Notes under the pieces: model-generated
The model's database searches: none
The model's input: the letters and a program-made list of their open reading frames with translations, nothing else
What the model was told of the DNA's origin: nothing
Part shown: positions 16,944 through 26,753 of the stretch, in pieces
Numbering within the stretch: the stretch's first letter is position 1
Layout of the letters: every line of letters begins with the position of its first letter
NCBI RefSeq assembly: GCF_002407245.1
Contig: NZ_CP010681.1
Span: 2,480,001 to 2,544,000 of the forward strand
Direction of reading: 5' to 3'
Length of the DNA stretch: 64,000 bases
DNA from: Phaeobacter piscinae
Lineage (GTDB): Bacteria; Pseudomonadota; Alphaproteobacteria; Rhodobacterales; Rhodobacteraceae
Position numbers and translations under genes: made by a program

Positions 16944-17672
16944 ATGTCTCATCACTTCGCCCGTCTTCTGGCACTGATCCTGGCCTGTCTGATGCCTTCG
17001 GCACCGGTCTTTGCCGGGGCGTGGTTACAGCAAAAAGGACAGGGGTTCAGCGCAACCAGCCTGACCCTGCGGCGGGATCTGGCCGCGATAAAGGGGCTGG
17101 ACGCAGGACAGCGCATCCCGGCTGAGGTTGGCTATTACGGTGAATACGGGCTGCACCCGCGCTGGACCGTGGGGGTGGATCTGAACCTGAGCCGGGGCAG
17201 CTCTGCCCATGCGCTGCTGTTCGTGCGCCATCCCCTGCCCCAGCTGGGGCACGCCAATACGGCGGTGGAACTGGCGTTGGGGCTGAACCAGAGCAGCGCG
17301 GTCTGGGCGCCAATGCAGCGACTGACGCTGTCATACGGGCGCGGGTTTGACACCCGGTGGCGCGACCGGCCGCTTTCGGGATGGGTGGCGCTGGATCTGG
17401 GCCATGAATGGCGCAGCAAGGGGCTGGAGCAGACCTGGAAACTGGATGCCACATTCGGGCTGAACCGCCCCGGCAAACTGGCGCCGCTGTTGCAGGTGGA
17501 AACCAGTAAAACGGCTGGGGCCTCGCTCTCCGTTGCGGTCACCCCCAGTCTGCGGGTGCCACTGGCGCGTCGCTTCGGCAAGGACGCGCCAGAGCTGGTG
17601 ATTGGCCTACAACACAAGCGGACCGAGACCCGGTCGCTGGGGATCAAACTGGCGATCTGGCACCGGTTCTGA
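16944..17672 (+). CDS. Predicted outer-membrane beta-barrel protein, unknown function
   Basis: The protein has 242 residues. A clear signal peptide (LLALILACLMPSAPVFA) is followed by a region of alternating polar and hydrophobic strands (TVGVDLNLS, TAVELALGL, RLTLSYGRGF, WVALDLGHEW, TWKLDATFGL), ending in the aromatic residue Phe (KLAIWHRF) typical of outer-membrane barrels. No named family is recognised. It converges on the beta-helix protein gene, with 27 bp between the stops. Function unknown; a small OM pore or assembly role is possible. Confidence 0.72.
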   Translation: MSHHFARLLALILACLMPSAPVFAGAWLQQKGQGFSATSLTLRRDLAAIKGLDAGQRIPAEVGYYGEYGLHPRWTVGVDLNLSRGSSAHALLFVRHPLPQLGHANTAVELALGLNQSSAVWAPMQRLTLSYGRGFDTRWRDRPLSGWVALDLGHEWRSKGLEQTWKLDATFGLNRPGKLAPLLQVETSKTAGASLSVAVTPSLRVPLARRFGKDAPELVIGLQHKRTETRSLGIKLAIWHRF

Positions 17673-17699
17673 CCCCGTCCGCGCATCTCAAGGCGAGGG

Positions 17700-19985
17700 T
17701 CACTTGTCCACCCGGACGGTCACCTGCACAGTGCCGCGCACCGCCTCGGGCCAGATCAGCTGCACCTGATCGCGACGGCTGCCAACCCGCAGTTTGGTGT
17801 GCGGCATGGCGTGGCGGTCTGCGCCGCCACTGACCTCCACCGGGCCAATCGCGATGACGCTGTCGACCCCCCGCGCCTGCCCGCGGAACGGCAGCATATC
17901 ATCAGTGTCGACCGTCCAGGTCTTGGCCGTACTGCCCTGCACATGTTCAATCCGCAGCGGATTGGCCACGGCGGCTGAGACATTGTGATAGGTGTTGCCC
18001 TCGTAAAAGATGCTCTTGGAGCGACTGAAATCGAGATCCGCAAAGCTGGTATCCACCCGTTCCGCCCGGTCGATGGAGCCATTGATGGAGCGGAATTTAT
18101 TCCCCGACACCGTCATCCCATTGAGGAAATGGCCGCTGCCATAGGGTTTGACCACGATGTAGCTGAACCAGCGGGCCACATCACCGGAGAGGAACACATT
18201 GTCAGTGATTGACAGCGCGCTGAAGGAAAAGCCGCTGCTGAAATCCGGCCGCGCATCGCGTTCATTGGTCCATTCCACAAAGCAGTTGTCGATGTAATTG
18301 TCCGACACGGTGGAAGCGCAATTGGTGCTGGTCAGGATCAGCCCGGCGGTGCGACTGCCATCGGCGACGGTATCGCCCTGAAAGAAGTGGTTGCCGGTCA
18401 CGGTCTGGTTCTGCCCGCCCAGGAGGGCGAAATGGCGGAACTTGGTCGCACGGTTGTTGCGCAGCTTGGCGTCATTGGCATTCACATTCAGCGCGATGGA
18501 CTGGCGCGCGGAGACATTCAGCGGCTCCTCATCGGAGAGGAACTGGCAATTGTCCACCAGAATGCCCTGACAGCCCGACCCGATGGAGGTGAGGCCGCGA
18601 TTGAGCGGACGCGAGATGAAACAGTGATCCAGACTGAACACCGTGCCGGCAGGCGCAAGACGGATCCCGCTACAACGGCCCGCGCATTGGATTTCCACCT
18701 CGGTCATGCCGAATTTGCTGAGCGCGCTGAAACCGCTGAAATCCAGCATGTATTTGAAGTCGCGGAAGGTGAATTGCTGCGTGCCGACCGCATCGTAAAG
18801 CGGCGCGGTCAGGGTCAGTTCCCGCGCGCCCACGTTTTTGGCCCGGACATAGATCTCGCGCCCGACGCCGCTGCCTTCGACCAAGGCGCCGACGGGGATA
18901 TTGGCGATATTGGCGACATTGGTCAGCTTGCGCGCGTCGCTGGTGCTGTAAGTCGCCTGTGCAGTCACCGTGTCGGTGTCCCAGGCGGCATTGGCGGCGG
19001 CCTCCAACTGGCCATTTCGGATCACCCGGCGGGTGGCATAGCTGGTTTTGTTGGGCACCGCCGCCTGCATATCGACCGGCCCGCGCAGGGTGACCTTGCG
19101 CCCGCAGAGATCCAGCGATTCATGGTCGGCGTTGTTCAAAAGCGCCTGAAACGCCTTCTTGAAGCCCAGTTCCTCATCCCCGAAGGCGGCAGCGTAGCTG
19201 GGGAAATCAAAGTTGCGGGTGAGCAGCAGCATCCGGTTGGTGGGCATGCGGACGGTGCCCTCAAACCGGACCTCATGGTTCATAGAGACCGTGCTGGCGA
19301 GGAAGAACTCCCCCGCCGGAACCAGCACACGGCGGCCTGCGGCGGCGGCATCTGCGGCCTCAAAGGCGGCAGTATTGTCGGTGCTGCCATCGCCGACGGC
19401 GCCATAATCGGTGACATCCACAAGGCTGATCATGTCGCGCAGGAACACGCCGGTGACATCGCGCACCGCGATATCCTCGATTCGCACCACGCCGCCGTTT
19501 GCCCCGATCAGATCCAGCCCCACATGGGCAAAGCGCGCGGCACGGCCCCAGGGCATATCGACGCCATTGCGGCTGCCGGTGCCGACAATGGCCGTGACCT
19601 CAACCACCTCGCCGTAGGTGGAGAGGCTGGTGCCCGGCCCGGTTTCCACCACGCCGTCCAGATGGCCGCCGCCGGACTGTCCGGCCCAGGCCGCGATGCG
19701 CACTGTGGGCAGGGCGCCGCTGATCGCCTTCACCTTTGCGGTGATCTGCAGATAGCAGCCCGGCGTCAGCATGGTGCGGGTCATATTGCGCAGTTTTTGC
19801 ACCGAGGTGGTTTTTTGCAGCTCCAGACAGCCACCGAAATCGGGGTCCGCCGCGACAAAGGCCGCATTGGCCGCCCCCTGATAGGTGTCCGATCCCGGTG
19901 TGCCATTGCCGCTAGACCAGTTGGCCAGCCCCTCAGCAAAGGCCGGGGGCATCAGCTCTACGCCGTCAGTGATCGCTATGTTCAT
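17700..19985 (-). CDS. Large pectate-lyase-like right-handed beta-helix protein
   Basis: The protein has 761 residues. After an N-terminal jelly-roll-like domain of about 180 residues (GCYLQITAKVKAISGALPTVRIAAW), the segment VTDYGAVGDGSTDNTAAFE with VLVPAGEFFL marks the start of a pectate-lyase/GH28-related parallel beta-helix (Pectate_lyase_3 type). The repeats NNRATKFRHFALLGG, VTGNHFFQGD, VSDNYIDNCF, ITDNVFLSGD and VSGNKFRS are typical coils. There is no signal peptide. Such proteins act on polysaccharides as lyases, hydrolases or epimerases, or serve as tailspike-like binding proteins; catalytic residues cannot be assigned here. The start at 19985 follows an AAAGGGTGA site at good spacing. 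Confidence 0.8.
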   Translation of the reverse strand: MNIAITDGVELMPPAFAEGLANWSSGNGTPGSDTYQGAANAAFVAADPDFGGCLELQKTTSVQKLRNMTRTMLTPGCYLQITAKVKAISGALPTVRIAAWAGQSGGGHLDGVVETGPGTSLSTYGEVVEVTAIVGTGSRNGVDMPWGRAARFAHVGLDLIGANGGVVRIEDIAVRDVTGVFLRDMISLVDVTDYGAVGDGSTDNTAAFEAADAAAAGRRVLVPAGEFFLASTVSMNHEVRFEGTVRMPTNRMLLLTRNFDFPSYAAAFGDEELGFKKAFQALLNNADHESLDLCGRKVTLRGPVDMQAAVPNKTSYATRRVIRNGQLEAAANAAWDTDTVTAQATYSTSDARKLTNVANIANIPVGALVEGSGVGREIYVRAKNVGARELTLTAPLYDAVGTQQFTFRDFKYMLDFSGFSALSKFGMTEVEIQCAGRCSGIRLAPAGTVFSLDHCFISRPLNRGLTSIGSGCQGILVDNCQFLSDEEPLNVSARQSIALNVNANDAKLRNNRATKFRHFALLGGQNQTVTGNHFFQGDTVADGSRTAGLILTSTNCASTVSDNYIDNCFVEWTNERDARPDFSSGFSFSALSITDNVFLSGDVARWFSYIVVKPYGSGHFLNGMTVSGNKFRSINGSIDRAERVDTSFADLDFSRSKSIFYEGNTYHNVSAAVANPLRIEHVQGSTAKTWTVDTDDMLPFRGQARGVDSVIAIGPVEVSGGADRHAMPHTKLRVGSRRDQVQLIWPEAVRGTVQVTVRVDK

Positions 19986-20155
19986 CAGTCACCCTTTCCA
20001 AAACCGCCGTTTCCGGCACCGCAGGCCGCAGCCCGGTTCAATCAGGGAAAGGGTTATACCGGGCGGGATTTAACGCGCTGTCAGAGGGGCGTTCGCAGGG
20101 TATGCACCACCCCCGTTGTAGAAGGGGGCGGTCGATTGGTCATCGAGTGGGCGGG

Positions 20156-20569
20156 TCAAGCAGTCGGGGCGTCCGCAGTCAGCAGCTGGACCGCGTTGAT
20201 TTTCCAGCCCGCCGCAGTCTCAACCATCTGATAATCAAGGAGGTGCACGCGCCCCTCGGGGTCGGTGATCATCACCCGCTGCCACAGGCCGCCCGCAACA
20301 TTGCGCAGATCCAGATAGCGTACCTCATCGGGTTGCCAGACCATGGGGTAGCCGGACTGTACCATGGTCGCAAACCGCTCAGAGCTGCCAAACAATCCCT
20401 GGATCATCGGAGACGCATGGGCAAAGGCAGCCTCCGCATCGCCGCGCAGAAAGGCCGCGATCTGATCGCTGATCACCCCGGTAATGGCCGTATCGCGCCC
20501 CTCAGCAGAGGCGGAAACAGGCAGCGCCATCATGGCGACGCAGATACTCATCAACATAAACTTGCGCAT
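20156..20569 (-). CDS. DUF4864 domain exported protein
   Basis: The protein has 137 residues: a signal peptide (LMSICVAMMALPVSASA) followed by a compact alpha+beta domain (ITGVISDQIAAFLRGDAEAAFAHASPMI, then MVQSGYPMVWQPDEVRYLDL and LDYQMVETAAGWKINAVQLL). This is the DUF4864 pattern, a SnoaL/NTF2-like domain common in Rhodobacteraceae. The role is not known; it should lie in the periplasm. GGGAGA precedes the ATG at 20569. It is the next gene downstream of lysK but is separated from it by a terminator. Confidence 0.85.
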   Translation of the reverse strand: MRKFMLMSICVAMMALPVSASAEGRDTAITGVISDQIAAFLRGDAEAAFAHASPMIQGLFGSSERFATMVQSGYPMVWQPDEVRYLDLRNVAGGLWQRVMITDPEGRVHLLDYQMVETAAGWKINAVQLLTADAPTA

Positions 20570-20654
20570 AAAACATCTCCCTTGATGAGAGATCAGCTAG
20601 GCCGCCGCTTGCACCCGTCAATTCACGCCAACCTGACAAAACCTGCCCCGCAAC

Positions 20655-20686
20655 GGAAAAAGGGCACCCGTCGGGGCGCCCTTTTC
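20655..20686 (-). terminator. Intrinsic terminator downstream of lysK
   Basis: A long imperfect stem (GGAAAAAGGGC with GCCCTTTTCC arms) with U-rich 3' side on the minus-strand transcript, about 30 bp after the lysK stop. Confidence 0.75.
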
Positions 20687-20714
20687 CGATGTTTTTCTGT
20701 GGTCTGACAGCCGG

Positions 20715-22358
20715 TTAGACCAGCTCACCTGCCAGCGCCTGATCAATCAGCTTGATGGTGTCCTCGACCCCGTAAAGGGCGATGAACCCGCCAAAGCGCG
20801 GACCCTGGCTGGCGCCCAGCAGCACCTCGTAGATGGCCGAGAACCAGGCCCGCAGCGGCTCGAACCCGTGGATCTTGCCAATGGCAAAGACGACGGATTG
20901 CAGGAACTCCTCATCCGCGAAATCCGCCTCGGGCAGCGGATCGGTGTTGCCTGCGAGTTCATTCTTCTTGGCGATCGCAGCGAGGGCCGCCTCAGACGAT
21001 TTCAGCGCATCTGCCAGATCCTGAAGCGCCGCGCGCTCCTGATCGGTGGGCAGACGGTAGGTTTTCTCCGGTTTCACGAAATCGTTGAAATAGGCCACCG
21101 CGAAGCCTGCGGCCTGATCCATTGTCGGGTTGCTTTCGGGCGTCGCATCAGGCGCGTATTTGTTGATGAAGCCCCACATGGTGGCCTTGTCCTCGGCGCT
21201 GGAGGCGGAGGCCAGATTGAGCAGCATCGAGAAGGGCACCACCATATCGGACTGTGGCACGTCACCGCCGTGGATGTGCCAGACCGGGTTATTGAGCTGT
21301 GCCTTCAGGTCCTGGCCATGATAGGCGCGCAGCTGCTGGTGGTATTCGTCCACCGCCTTGGGGATCACATCGAAATGCATCCGCTTGGCGGTCTTCGGCT
21401 TCTGGTACATGAAATAGGCCAGGCTCTCGGTCGAGGCATAGGTCAGCCATTCGTCGATCGAGATGCCGTTGCCGGAGGTTTTGGAGATCTTCTGACCGTT
21501 GGCATCCAGAAACAGCTCATAGGTGAAATGCTCCGGCGCGCGGTGGCCCAGCACCCGGCAGATGCCGTCGTAGATCGGCGTATTGGTGGAATGGTCTTTG
21601 CCGTACATCTCAAAATCGACACCCAGTGCGGCCCAGCGGGCGCCGAAGTCGGGCTTCCACTGCAGTTTCACATTGCCGCCGGTCACCGGCAGCGTCCATT
21701 CTTTGCCGTCTTCATCGTCAAAGGTGACGGTGTAGGTTTCGGCGCAGACCTTCTTCATCGGCACATAAAGGACGCGGCCGGTTTCCGGGTGGATCGGCAG
21801 GAAGATCGAATAGGTCTGGCGGCGCTCTTCGCGCAAGGACTTCAGCATGATCGCCATGACGTCGTCATACTTATCAACCGCGCGCTTCAGCACCTCGTCG
21901 AACTGGCCGGATTCATAGAATTCTTTGGCCGAGTAGAAGTCATACTCAAAACCAAAGGTGTCCAGGAACCGGCGCAGCATGGCGTTGTTGTGATGGCCAA
22001 AGCTCTCATGCGTGCCGAAGGGATCCGGAACGCTGGTCAGCGGCTTTTGCAGATGGTCCTGCAGGCTCTCTGGGTTGGGGACATTGCCCGGCACCTTGCG
22101 CATACCATCGAGATCATCCGAGAAGCAGATCAGCTTCGTCGGGATGTCGGAAATCACCTCAAAGGCGGTTTTGATCATCGTGGTGCGGGCAACCTCGCCG
22201 AAGGTGCCGATATGCGGCAGACCGGAGGGGCCATAGCCGGTTTCAAACAGAACATAGCCCTTCTCCGGCGCGCCCTTGGCATAACGTTTGAGAACCCGGC
22301 GGGCTTCTTCAAACGGCCAGGCTTTGCTCTTCAGAGCTTCTTCGCGCAGATCAGACAT
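20715..22358 (-). CDS. lysK: Lysine--tRNA ligase, class I
   Basis: The protein has 547 residues. It is the archaeal-type class I LysRS, also typical of alphaproteobacteria: [10 protein letters not shown] at 43-52 is the HIGH motif and KISKTSG at 290-296 the KMSKS motif. It charges tRNA-Lys with lysine in the cytoplasm. GGAG precedes the ATG at 22358, which gives the usual N-terminus [19 protein letters not shown]; the frame is open further to 22376. The gene is divergent from the TerB-like gene and followed by a terminator, so it appears monocistronic. Confidence 0.96.
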   Translation of the reverse strand: MSDLREEALKSKAWPFEEARRVLKRYAKGAPEKGYVLFETGYGPSGLPHIGTFGEVARTTMIKTAFEVISDIPTKLICFSDDLDGMRKVPGNVPNPESLQDHLQKPLTSVPDPFGTHESFGHHNNAMLRRFLDTFGFEYDFYSAKEFYESGQFDEVLKRAVDKYDDVMAIMLKSLREERRQTYSIFLPIHPETGRVLYVPMKKVCAETYTVTFDDEDGKEWTLPVTGGNVKLQWKPDFGARWAALGVDFEMYGKDHSTNTPIYDGICRVLGHRAPEHFTYELFLDANGQKISKTSGNGISIDEWLTYASTESLAYFMYQKPKTAKRMHFDVIPKAVDEYHQQLRAYHGQDLKAQLNNPVWHIHGGDVPQSDMVVPFSMLLNLASASSAEDKATMWGFINKYAPDATPESNPTMDQAAGFAVAYFNDFVKPEKTYRLPTDQERAALQDLADALKSSEAALAAIAKKNELAGNTDPLPEADFADEEFLQSVVFAIGKIHGFEPLRAWFSAIYEVLLGASQGPRFGGFIALYGVEDTIKLIDQALAGELV

Positions 22359-22651
22359 TGTTTTCTCCATCGGCAACCGGGCACTGCTCCGGTCGGGCTG
22401 CCTGCCGCCACGGGTGATGCCGCTATGGGCGGCGATATTGCGGGCGACAAACCACTGCCGGGCACCCCATGCACCCGGTCGGCCTCACCTATGGCGGCAG
22501 GCGAAATGAGTCAAGAAACAGCAGCCCTGACGCCCATACCGTGCCGGTGCCTGCGGCGGAATATGCACGATGACGCATTGTCCCGTTGATCGGGGTCGAC
22601 ACGATGCCTATTCTTCTATGCAGAACACATGCCAATTTACTGGATTTCATA

Positions 22652-23074
22652 ATGAACACCCAAACCGCCCATCCCTTTACCCCGCAGGATTGCCTTGTTG
22701 CGCTGATGGTGGCGGTGTCGGCCTCGGATGAGAACATCCGCACCGCTGAACTGGTGAAAATCCAGTCGGCGGTGAATATGCTGCCCGTGTTTGCAGATTA
22801 CGACATTGACCGGGTCAATCGCACCTCGCAGACGGTGTTTGACCTGTTTGAGCAGGAAGACGGGCTGGACGCGCTGTTTGGGCTGATCCGTGAGGATCTG
22901 CCGGAGCGCCTGTTTGAGACCGCTTATGCGCTGGCCTGCGATGTGGCTGCCGCCGATGGCAGCCTGGCGGAGTCCGAACTGCGGCTTTTGGAAGAGATCC
23001 GTTATGAGCTGAACATCGACCGGCTGCACGCCGCCGCCATCGAACGCGGCGCCCGCGCCCGGCATATGGTCTGA
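22652..23074 (+). CDS. TerB-family (tellurite-resistance-like) protein
   Basis: The protein has 140 residues, all helical. DCLVALMVAVSASDENIRTAELVKIQSAV and YALACDVAAADGSLAESELRLLEEI are the two acidic, calcium- or metal-binding TerB half-repeats. TerB domains occur in stress and membrane-associated complexes; the solo form has no defined activity. The ATG at 22652 gives the normal family N-terminus but has only a weak ribosome-binding site; an in-frame ATG at 22604 would add 16 residues. A GNAT gene follows 36 bp downstream and may be co-transcribed. Confidence 0.85.
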   Translation: MNTQTAHPFTPQDCLVALMVAVSASDENIRTAELVKIQSAVNMLPVFADYDIDRVNRTSQTVFDLFEQEDGLDALFGLIREDLPERLFETAYALACDVAAADGSLAESELRLLEEIRYELNIDRLHAAAIERGARARHMV

Positions 23075-23110
23075 TGTGGCAGAGGTGCGGGCAGACAGGG
23101 ACAGGCGGGT

Positions 23111-23632
23111 ATGACAGCGCTCACCACCGCCCCCCGGCTGACAACTGCGCGTTTGGTCCTGCGCGGGCCTGAGCGCGACGATCTGCCCGCCTATACCCGT
23201 TTTATGACCAGCGCGCCTTCGATGGTTGCACAGGGTGAGACGATCACCGCAGATCAGGCCTGGTTTGGGTTTCTGACCGGGGTTGGCCACTGGCAGTGGC
23301 ATGGTTTTGGCTTCTTTACTGTCACATCGCGGGCGAGCGGCGAACCCGTCGGTCGCGTCGGTCTGATCAAACACTCCAACTGGCCGGAGATTGAGCTGGC
23401 CTGGCATCTGTTTGAGGGCGCCGAGGGACAGGGTTTTGCGACCGAAGCCGCCATAGCGGTCAGGACATGGGCTTCCGAGGATCTGGGGCTGGATCACCTC
23501 TACAGCTATATTGATCACGACAATCTACGGTCGCAGGCAGTGGCGAGGCGGCTGGGGGCTGTCACCGACGGCACCCGCGCCCCGCATGAGCCACAGGCAG
23601 AGATCTGGGTCCACGCCATGGCGGGCGGTTAG
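23111..23632 (+). CDS. GNAT family N-acetyltransferase (RimJ/RimL-like)
   Basis: The protein has 173 residues with the layout of the RimJ/RimL-type GNAT group (Acetyltransf_3): LTTARLVLRGPERDDLPAY at the start, GRVGLIKH and IELAWHLFEGAEGQGFATEA as the acetyl-CoA pyrophosphate loop (Q/RxxGxG/A variant EGQGFA), then a C-terminal DHDNLRSQAVARRLGA. It transfers acetyl from acetyl-CoA to an amine of an unknown substrate, possibly a ribosomal protein or small molecule. It lies just after the TerB-like gene and converges on dacB. Confidence 0.9.
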   Translation: MTALTTAPRLTTARLVLRGPERDDLPAYTRFMTSAPSMVAQGETITADQAWFGFLTGVGHWQWHGFGFFTVTSRASGEPVGRVGLIKHSNWPEIELAWHLFEGAEGQGFATEAAIAVRTWASEDLGLDHLYSYIDHDNLRSQAVARRLGAVTDGTRAPHEPQAEIWVHAMAGG

Positions 23633-23676
23633 CGCAGCTGGCAGGAGCTGTAGCCCGGACAGAGAACAGGGCGGGG

Positions 23677-23712
23677 CAGACGCGCGCACAGACCGATAGA
23701 GCCGCGCGTCTG
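23677..23712. terminator. Hairpin between convergent GNAT and dacB genes
   Basis: CAGACGCGCG and CGCGCGTCTG form a 10-bp perfect stem with a 16-nt loop between two convergent stops. U tracts are lacking; terminator function is inferred from position. Confidence 0.45.
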
Positions 23713-23725
23713 GTCTTGCACCGGA

Positions 23726-25210
23726 TCAGCTGCCGTAAACCCGCCCCCAGCGCTCAATCAGCTTTTGCTGCACCTGCTTGGCGCGGCGGTTCCAGGATCT
23801 TGCCCCTTGCGGGCGTTCGCGCTCCGCCCGTGAGATGCGGGAGCGCGCCTTCTGATCGGCACTGAAAATGGCAAAGGCCAGCACGGTGCCATCGGTGGCA
23901 GTCATGAACCCGCCAAGACCAGATACGAAGTTGAGCGTACCGGTTTTGGCCGCGACCTTGATCGGATGGCCCTTCAGGATACGGCCCTTGCTGTCGCGCA
24001 TGGGGAAGGATTTCAGCAAAGGTTTCAACCGCCCATCCCGATAGGAGGCCACCAGCGCGCTGACCATATCATCGGGGGTCACCCGCGAAGCCTCGCCCAG
24101 GCCGGAGTGATCCACCAGCCGGGTGTTGGCCATGCCATAGGTGGCCTGCGCCCAGCGGTTCATCGCCACGGCAGAGTCCTTCAGCGTGCGGGGCCGTCCG
24201 CCGCGGGCCTGCGTGGCTGCCAGACCGATCATTTCGGCCATCAGATTGTTGGAATATTTCAGCGTCGCTTTCAGCATCAGATCCAGCGGCGGGCTGTTGT
24301 GATGGGCCACCACCTGCCCCGAGGGGCGCGATCTGGCGATCTTTGGCGCTGGGAGTTTGATGCCATTGGCACGCGCCATGGTGCGGAAGACATCCGCCGC
24401 ATAAGCGCCCGGATGGCGCACCGGCAGCCAGCGCGCGCCGCCTTTGCCCAACGCCTTGCTGGCGACCGTCCAGCGGTCAGTATCCTTGCCCTCGGAGTAG
24501 CTATAGACCGGCAGGCTGCGCTGGGCGATTTTCATCGTCGCAACAGAGACTTCGGGGCGATATTTCTTGGTCCGAGCATCCATGGTCACGGCCCAGCCCT
24601 GGCCCGCACGCTTCCACTCGAAATGGACCCGGTTGTAATTGAGCGCCAGCCCTGAAATCGCCGGGCTGTACCCCACGTGATCGGGCTGGCCGGGATCAAT
24701 CGACTTGATCTGCGGCAGCGCGCCCTCCCAGACGCGGAAGGCGCCGCGCACCTCGCGGATGCCCGCTGCTTTGAGCGCCTTGGCCAGCTGCGCCAGAGTG
24801 TCGGTGTTCAGCATCGGATCGCCGCCGCCCACCAGCACCAGATCGCCTGCCACCACACCGCCGCTGATGCCGCCGGTCGCGACAATCTGCGTAGTAAAGC
24901 GATGATCTGCCCCCAGCACATCCAACGCATAAAGCGCGGTCAGCGCCTTGGCGACACTGGCGGGCGGCAAACCCGAACCTGCCCCTTCGGCTTCCAGCCG
25001 CAGACCGGTTTTCACATCTGCCACCGCGCAGGCGACCTCCCCCGAGAGGCCGGCCCGGGACAACAGCCCCTTCAGCCCGCCACCCGCGCTGATCAGACTG
25101 GCCGGATCGCGCGCCACTGGGCGCAGAGAGACCGCAGGCGCATTGGCCAGCGCAGTATTCGCCGCCACAGAGGCAAGGCCGGAGGTCAGGAAAAAACGTC
25201 GCGAAATCAT
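23726..25210 (-). CDS. dacB: D-alanyl-D-alanine carboxypeptidase/endopeptidase (PBP4 type)
   Basis: The protein has 494 residues with a signal sequence beginning MISRRFFLTSGLASVAANTA. It carries the three penicillin-binding motifs of the S13 family: SVAK at 85-88, SNN at 320-322 and KTG at 422-424, with the long insertion between the first two that marks PBP4/DacB. It cleaves peptide crosslinks and terminal D-Ala in periplasmic peptidoglycan. The twin arginine and following hydrophobic stretch might route it by Tat. The ribosome-binding site before the ATG at 25210 is weak. It is divergent from the EamA transporter. Confidence 0.94.
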   Translation of the reverse strand: MISRRFFLTSGLASVAANTALANAPAVSLRPVARDPASLISAGGGLKGLLSRAGLSGEVACAVADVKTGLRLEAEGAGSGLPPASVAKALTALYALDVLGADHRFTTQIVATGGISGGVVAGDLVLVGGGDPMLNTDTLAQLAKALKAAGIREVRGAFRVWEGALPQIKSIDPGQPDHVGYSPAISGLALNYNRVHFEWKRAGQGWAVTMDARTKKYRPEVSVATMKIAQRSLPVYSYSEGKDTDRWTVASKALGKGGARWLPVRHPGAYAADVFRTMARANGIKLPAPKIARSRPSGQVVAHHNSPPLDLMLKATLKYSNNLMAEMIGLAATQARGGRPRTLKDSAVAMNRWAQATYGMANTRLVDHSGLGEASRVTPDDMVSALVASYRDGRLKPLLKSFPMRDSKGRILKGHPIKVAAKTGTLNFVSGLGGFMTATDGTVLAFAIFSADQKARSRISRAERERPQGARSWNRRAKQVQQKLIERWGRVYGS

Positions 25211-25310
25211 ATTAGCAATAGTCTACTCAAAACCCCTACAATTCTGCAAACGCGCCACAGGCTTTTATGTCGCGGGGCCGCGGAGATCTGGCCGCTTTCC
25301 CCGGAGGTGG

Positions 25311-26159
25311 ATGCCTGTTACCGCTGGCGCGATGGTACGGGCAGTGATGATCATGTTTGTCGCCATGTCAATGATCCCTGCCGGGGACCTTTGCGGGAAA
25401 CTGCTCACATCGGGCGGTCTGGCGACACCGGGATTTGTGGCGTGGTCACGGTTTGCAATCGGCACCGTATTGGTGCTGCCCTTTGCCTGTCGCGGGGCGT
25501 GGCCGCTGTTTGGCGACTGGCGGCTGTGGCTGCGGGCCGCCCTGCTGAGCGGTGGCATCCTGTCCATTCAGATCGCTCTCAAGACGGAGCCGCTGGCCAA
25601 TGTTTTTGCGGCCTTCTTTGTCGGGCCGATTGTCAGCTATGGTCTATCGGTGCTGCTGCTGCGTGAACCGGTGACGCTGGCGCGTAGCCTGTTGATGGCG
25701 GTGGGGTTCTGTGGCGTGCTGCTGGTTGTGCGCCCCGGTCTTGGCGGCTCGGCCAATCTGATCTGGGCCGCAGTCGCTGGCGTCTGCTATGGTGGTTTCC
25801 TCACCAGCTCGCGCTGGCTGTCACATCTGGGCACCCCGTTGCAGCTGAGCCTGACACAGCTGTCGATCAGCGCATTGCTGACCCTGCCACTGGGGCTGGC
25901 AGCCCTGCCTGCCCCCAGCCTGAGCACCGCCGCACTGACCTTTGGCAGCGCCGGGTTTTCGATGCTGGGCAATCTTCTGCTGCTGTTTGCCTATGCGCAG
26001 GCGCCTGCATCGCGTCTGGCGCCGCTGGTTTATTTCCAGCTGATCGCAGCGGTGTCGCTTGGATGGTGGGTGTTTGCGCAATGGCCCGACCCGCTGACCT
26101 GGGCTGGGCTTGCGGTGGTGATCGGCGCCGGGCTTCTCTCAGCGCGGCTGCGTCGCTGA
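25311..26159 (+). CDS. EamA/DMT family transporter
   Basis: The protein has 282 residues with about ten hydrophobic segments and an internal duplication, as in drug/metabolite (EamA, RhaT) transporters; examples are [36 protein letters not shown] and [15 protein letters not shown]. The conserved LLREPVT after the first half matches the family's loop. It exports or imports a small metabolite of unknown identity. A start at 25311 is chosen; GGAGG is only 3 nt away, so the ATG at 25332 is a possible alternative. Its 3' end overlaps that of nadD by 21 bp (tail to tail). Confidence 0.88.
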   Translation: MPVTAGAMVRAVMIMFVAMSMIPAGDLCGKLLTSGGLATPGFVAWSRFAIGTVLVLPFACRGAWPLFGDWRLWLRAALLSGGILSIQIALKTEPLANVFAAFFVGPIVSYGLSVLLLREPVTLARSLLMAVGFCGVLLVVRPGLGGSANLIWAAVAGVCYGGFLTSSRWLSHLGTPLQLSLTQLSISALLTLPLGLAALPAPSLSTAALTFGSAGFSMLGNLLLLFAYAQAPASRLAPLVYFQLIAAVSLGWWVFAQWPDPLTWAGLAVVIGAGLLSARLRR

Positions 26160-26753
26160 CCAATCGCCCCGCGCCCGGATCTCGCTTGAGCTGGCGTTGA
26201 CCATTGGTACATTCACAAAACACCAGGCCGGTGCGCAGGCCTTTGCCAACAGGCGGCTTTGCCCGCCCTTCAGCCGGTAGGGCGCATAAAGCCGCGCCGC
26301 CGGTGACAGTCGCGCCGAAATCCGGTCTCCGGGCCGTGCCAGCACCCCCACCGGCACCGTCTCAAGGATCTGCTGCCAATCCTTCCAGCGATGAAAATCC
26401 GCCAGATTATCCGCCCCCATCAACCAAACAAACCGCACGCCGGGGTGGCGTTTGCGCAGCATGCGCAGAGTTTCGGCGGTGTAGCAGGTGCCAAAATCGG
26501 CTTCGATCCCGCTGATCTGCACCCGGGGGTGATCCATCAGGTCCTGCGCCGCCACAATCCGCCGCGCCAAGGGGGCTGGCGGATGCGCCTTCAGCGGATT
26601 GCCGGGGGAGACCAGCCAGACCAGCTGATCCAGCCCGAACCGCTTCAACGCGGCAAGCGAGATCGCCCGGTGCCCCTCGTGCGGCGGATCAAAGGAACCG
26701 CCCAACAGACCAACAGTGGTTCCGGGCGGGATATGGGGCAGGCGATGCGTCAT
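26139..26753 (-). CDS. nadD: Nicotinate-nucleotide adenylyltransferase
   Basis: The protein has 204 residues. [13 protein letters not shown] is the GxFxPxHxGH nucleotidyltransferase motif, and ASSSEIRAR near the C-terminus is the ISSTxxR-like phosphate-binding motif. [14 protein letters not shown] is also typical of NadD. It adenylates nicotinate mononucleotide to deamido-NAD in the cytoplasm; nadE, the next enzyme, is at 43628-45286 in this window. The ATG at 26753 gives the usual N-terminus; an upstream frame to 26789 is less likely. It overlaps the convergent EamA gene by 21 bp. Confidence 0.94.
   Translation of the reverse strand: MTHRLPHIPPGTTVGLLGGSFDPPHEGHRAISLAALKRFGLDQLVWLVSPGNPLKAHPPAPLARRIVAAQDLMDHPRVQISGIEADFGTCYTAETLRMLRKRHPGVRFVWLMGADNLADFHRWKDWQQILETVPVGVLARPGDRISARLSPAARLYAPYRLKGGQSRLLAKACAPAWCFVNVPMVNASSSEIRARGDWSATQPR

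Noticed and set aside
18387..20231. 614-codon frame opposite the beta-helix gene
   Set aside because: A shadow frame; composition is odd and it has no recognisable motifs.
20868..22589. 573-codon frame opposite lysK
   Set aside because: Complete overlap with an unmistakable LysRS and no domain match.
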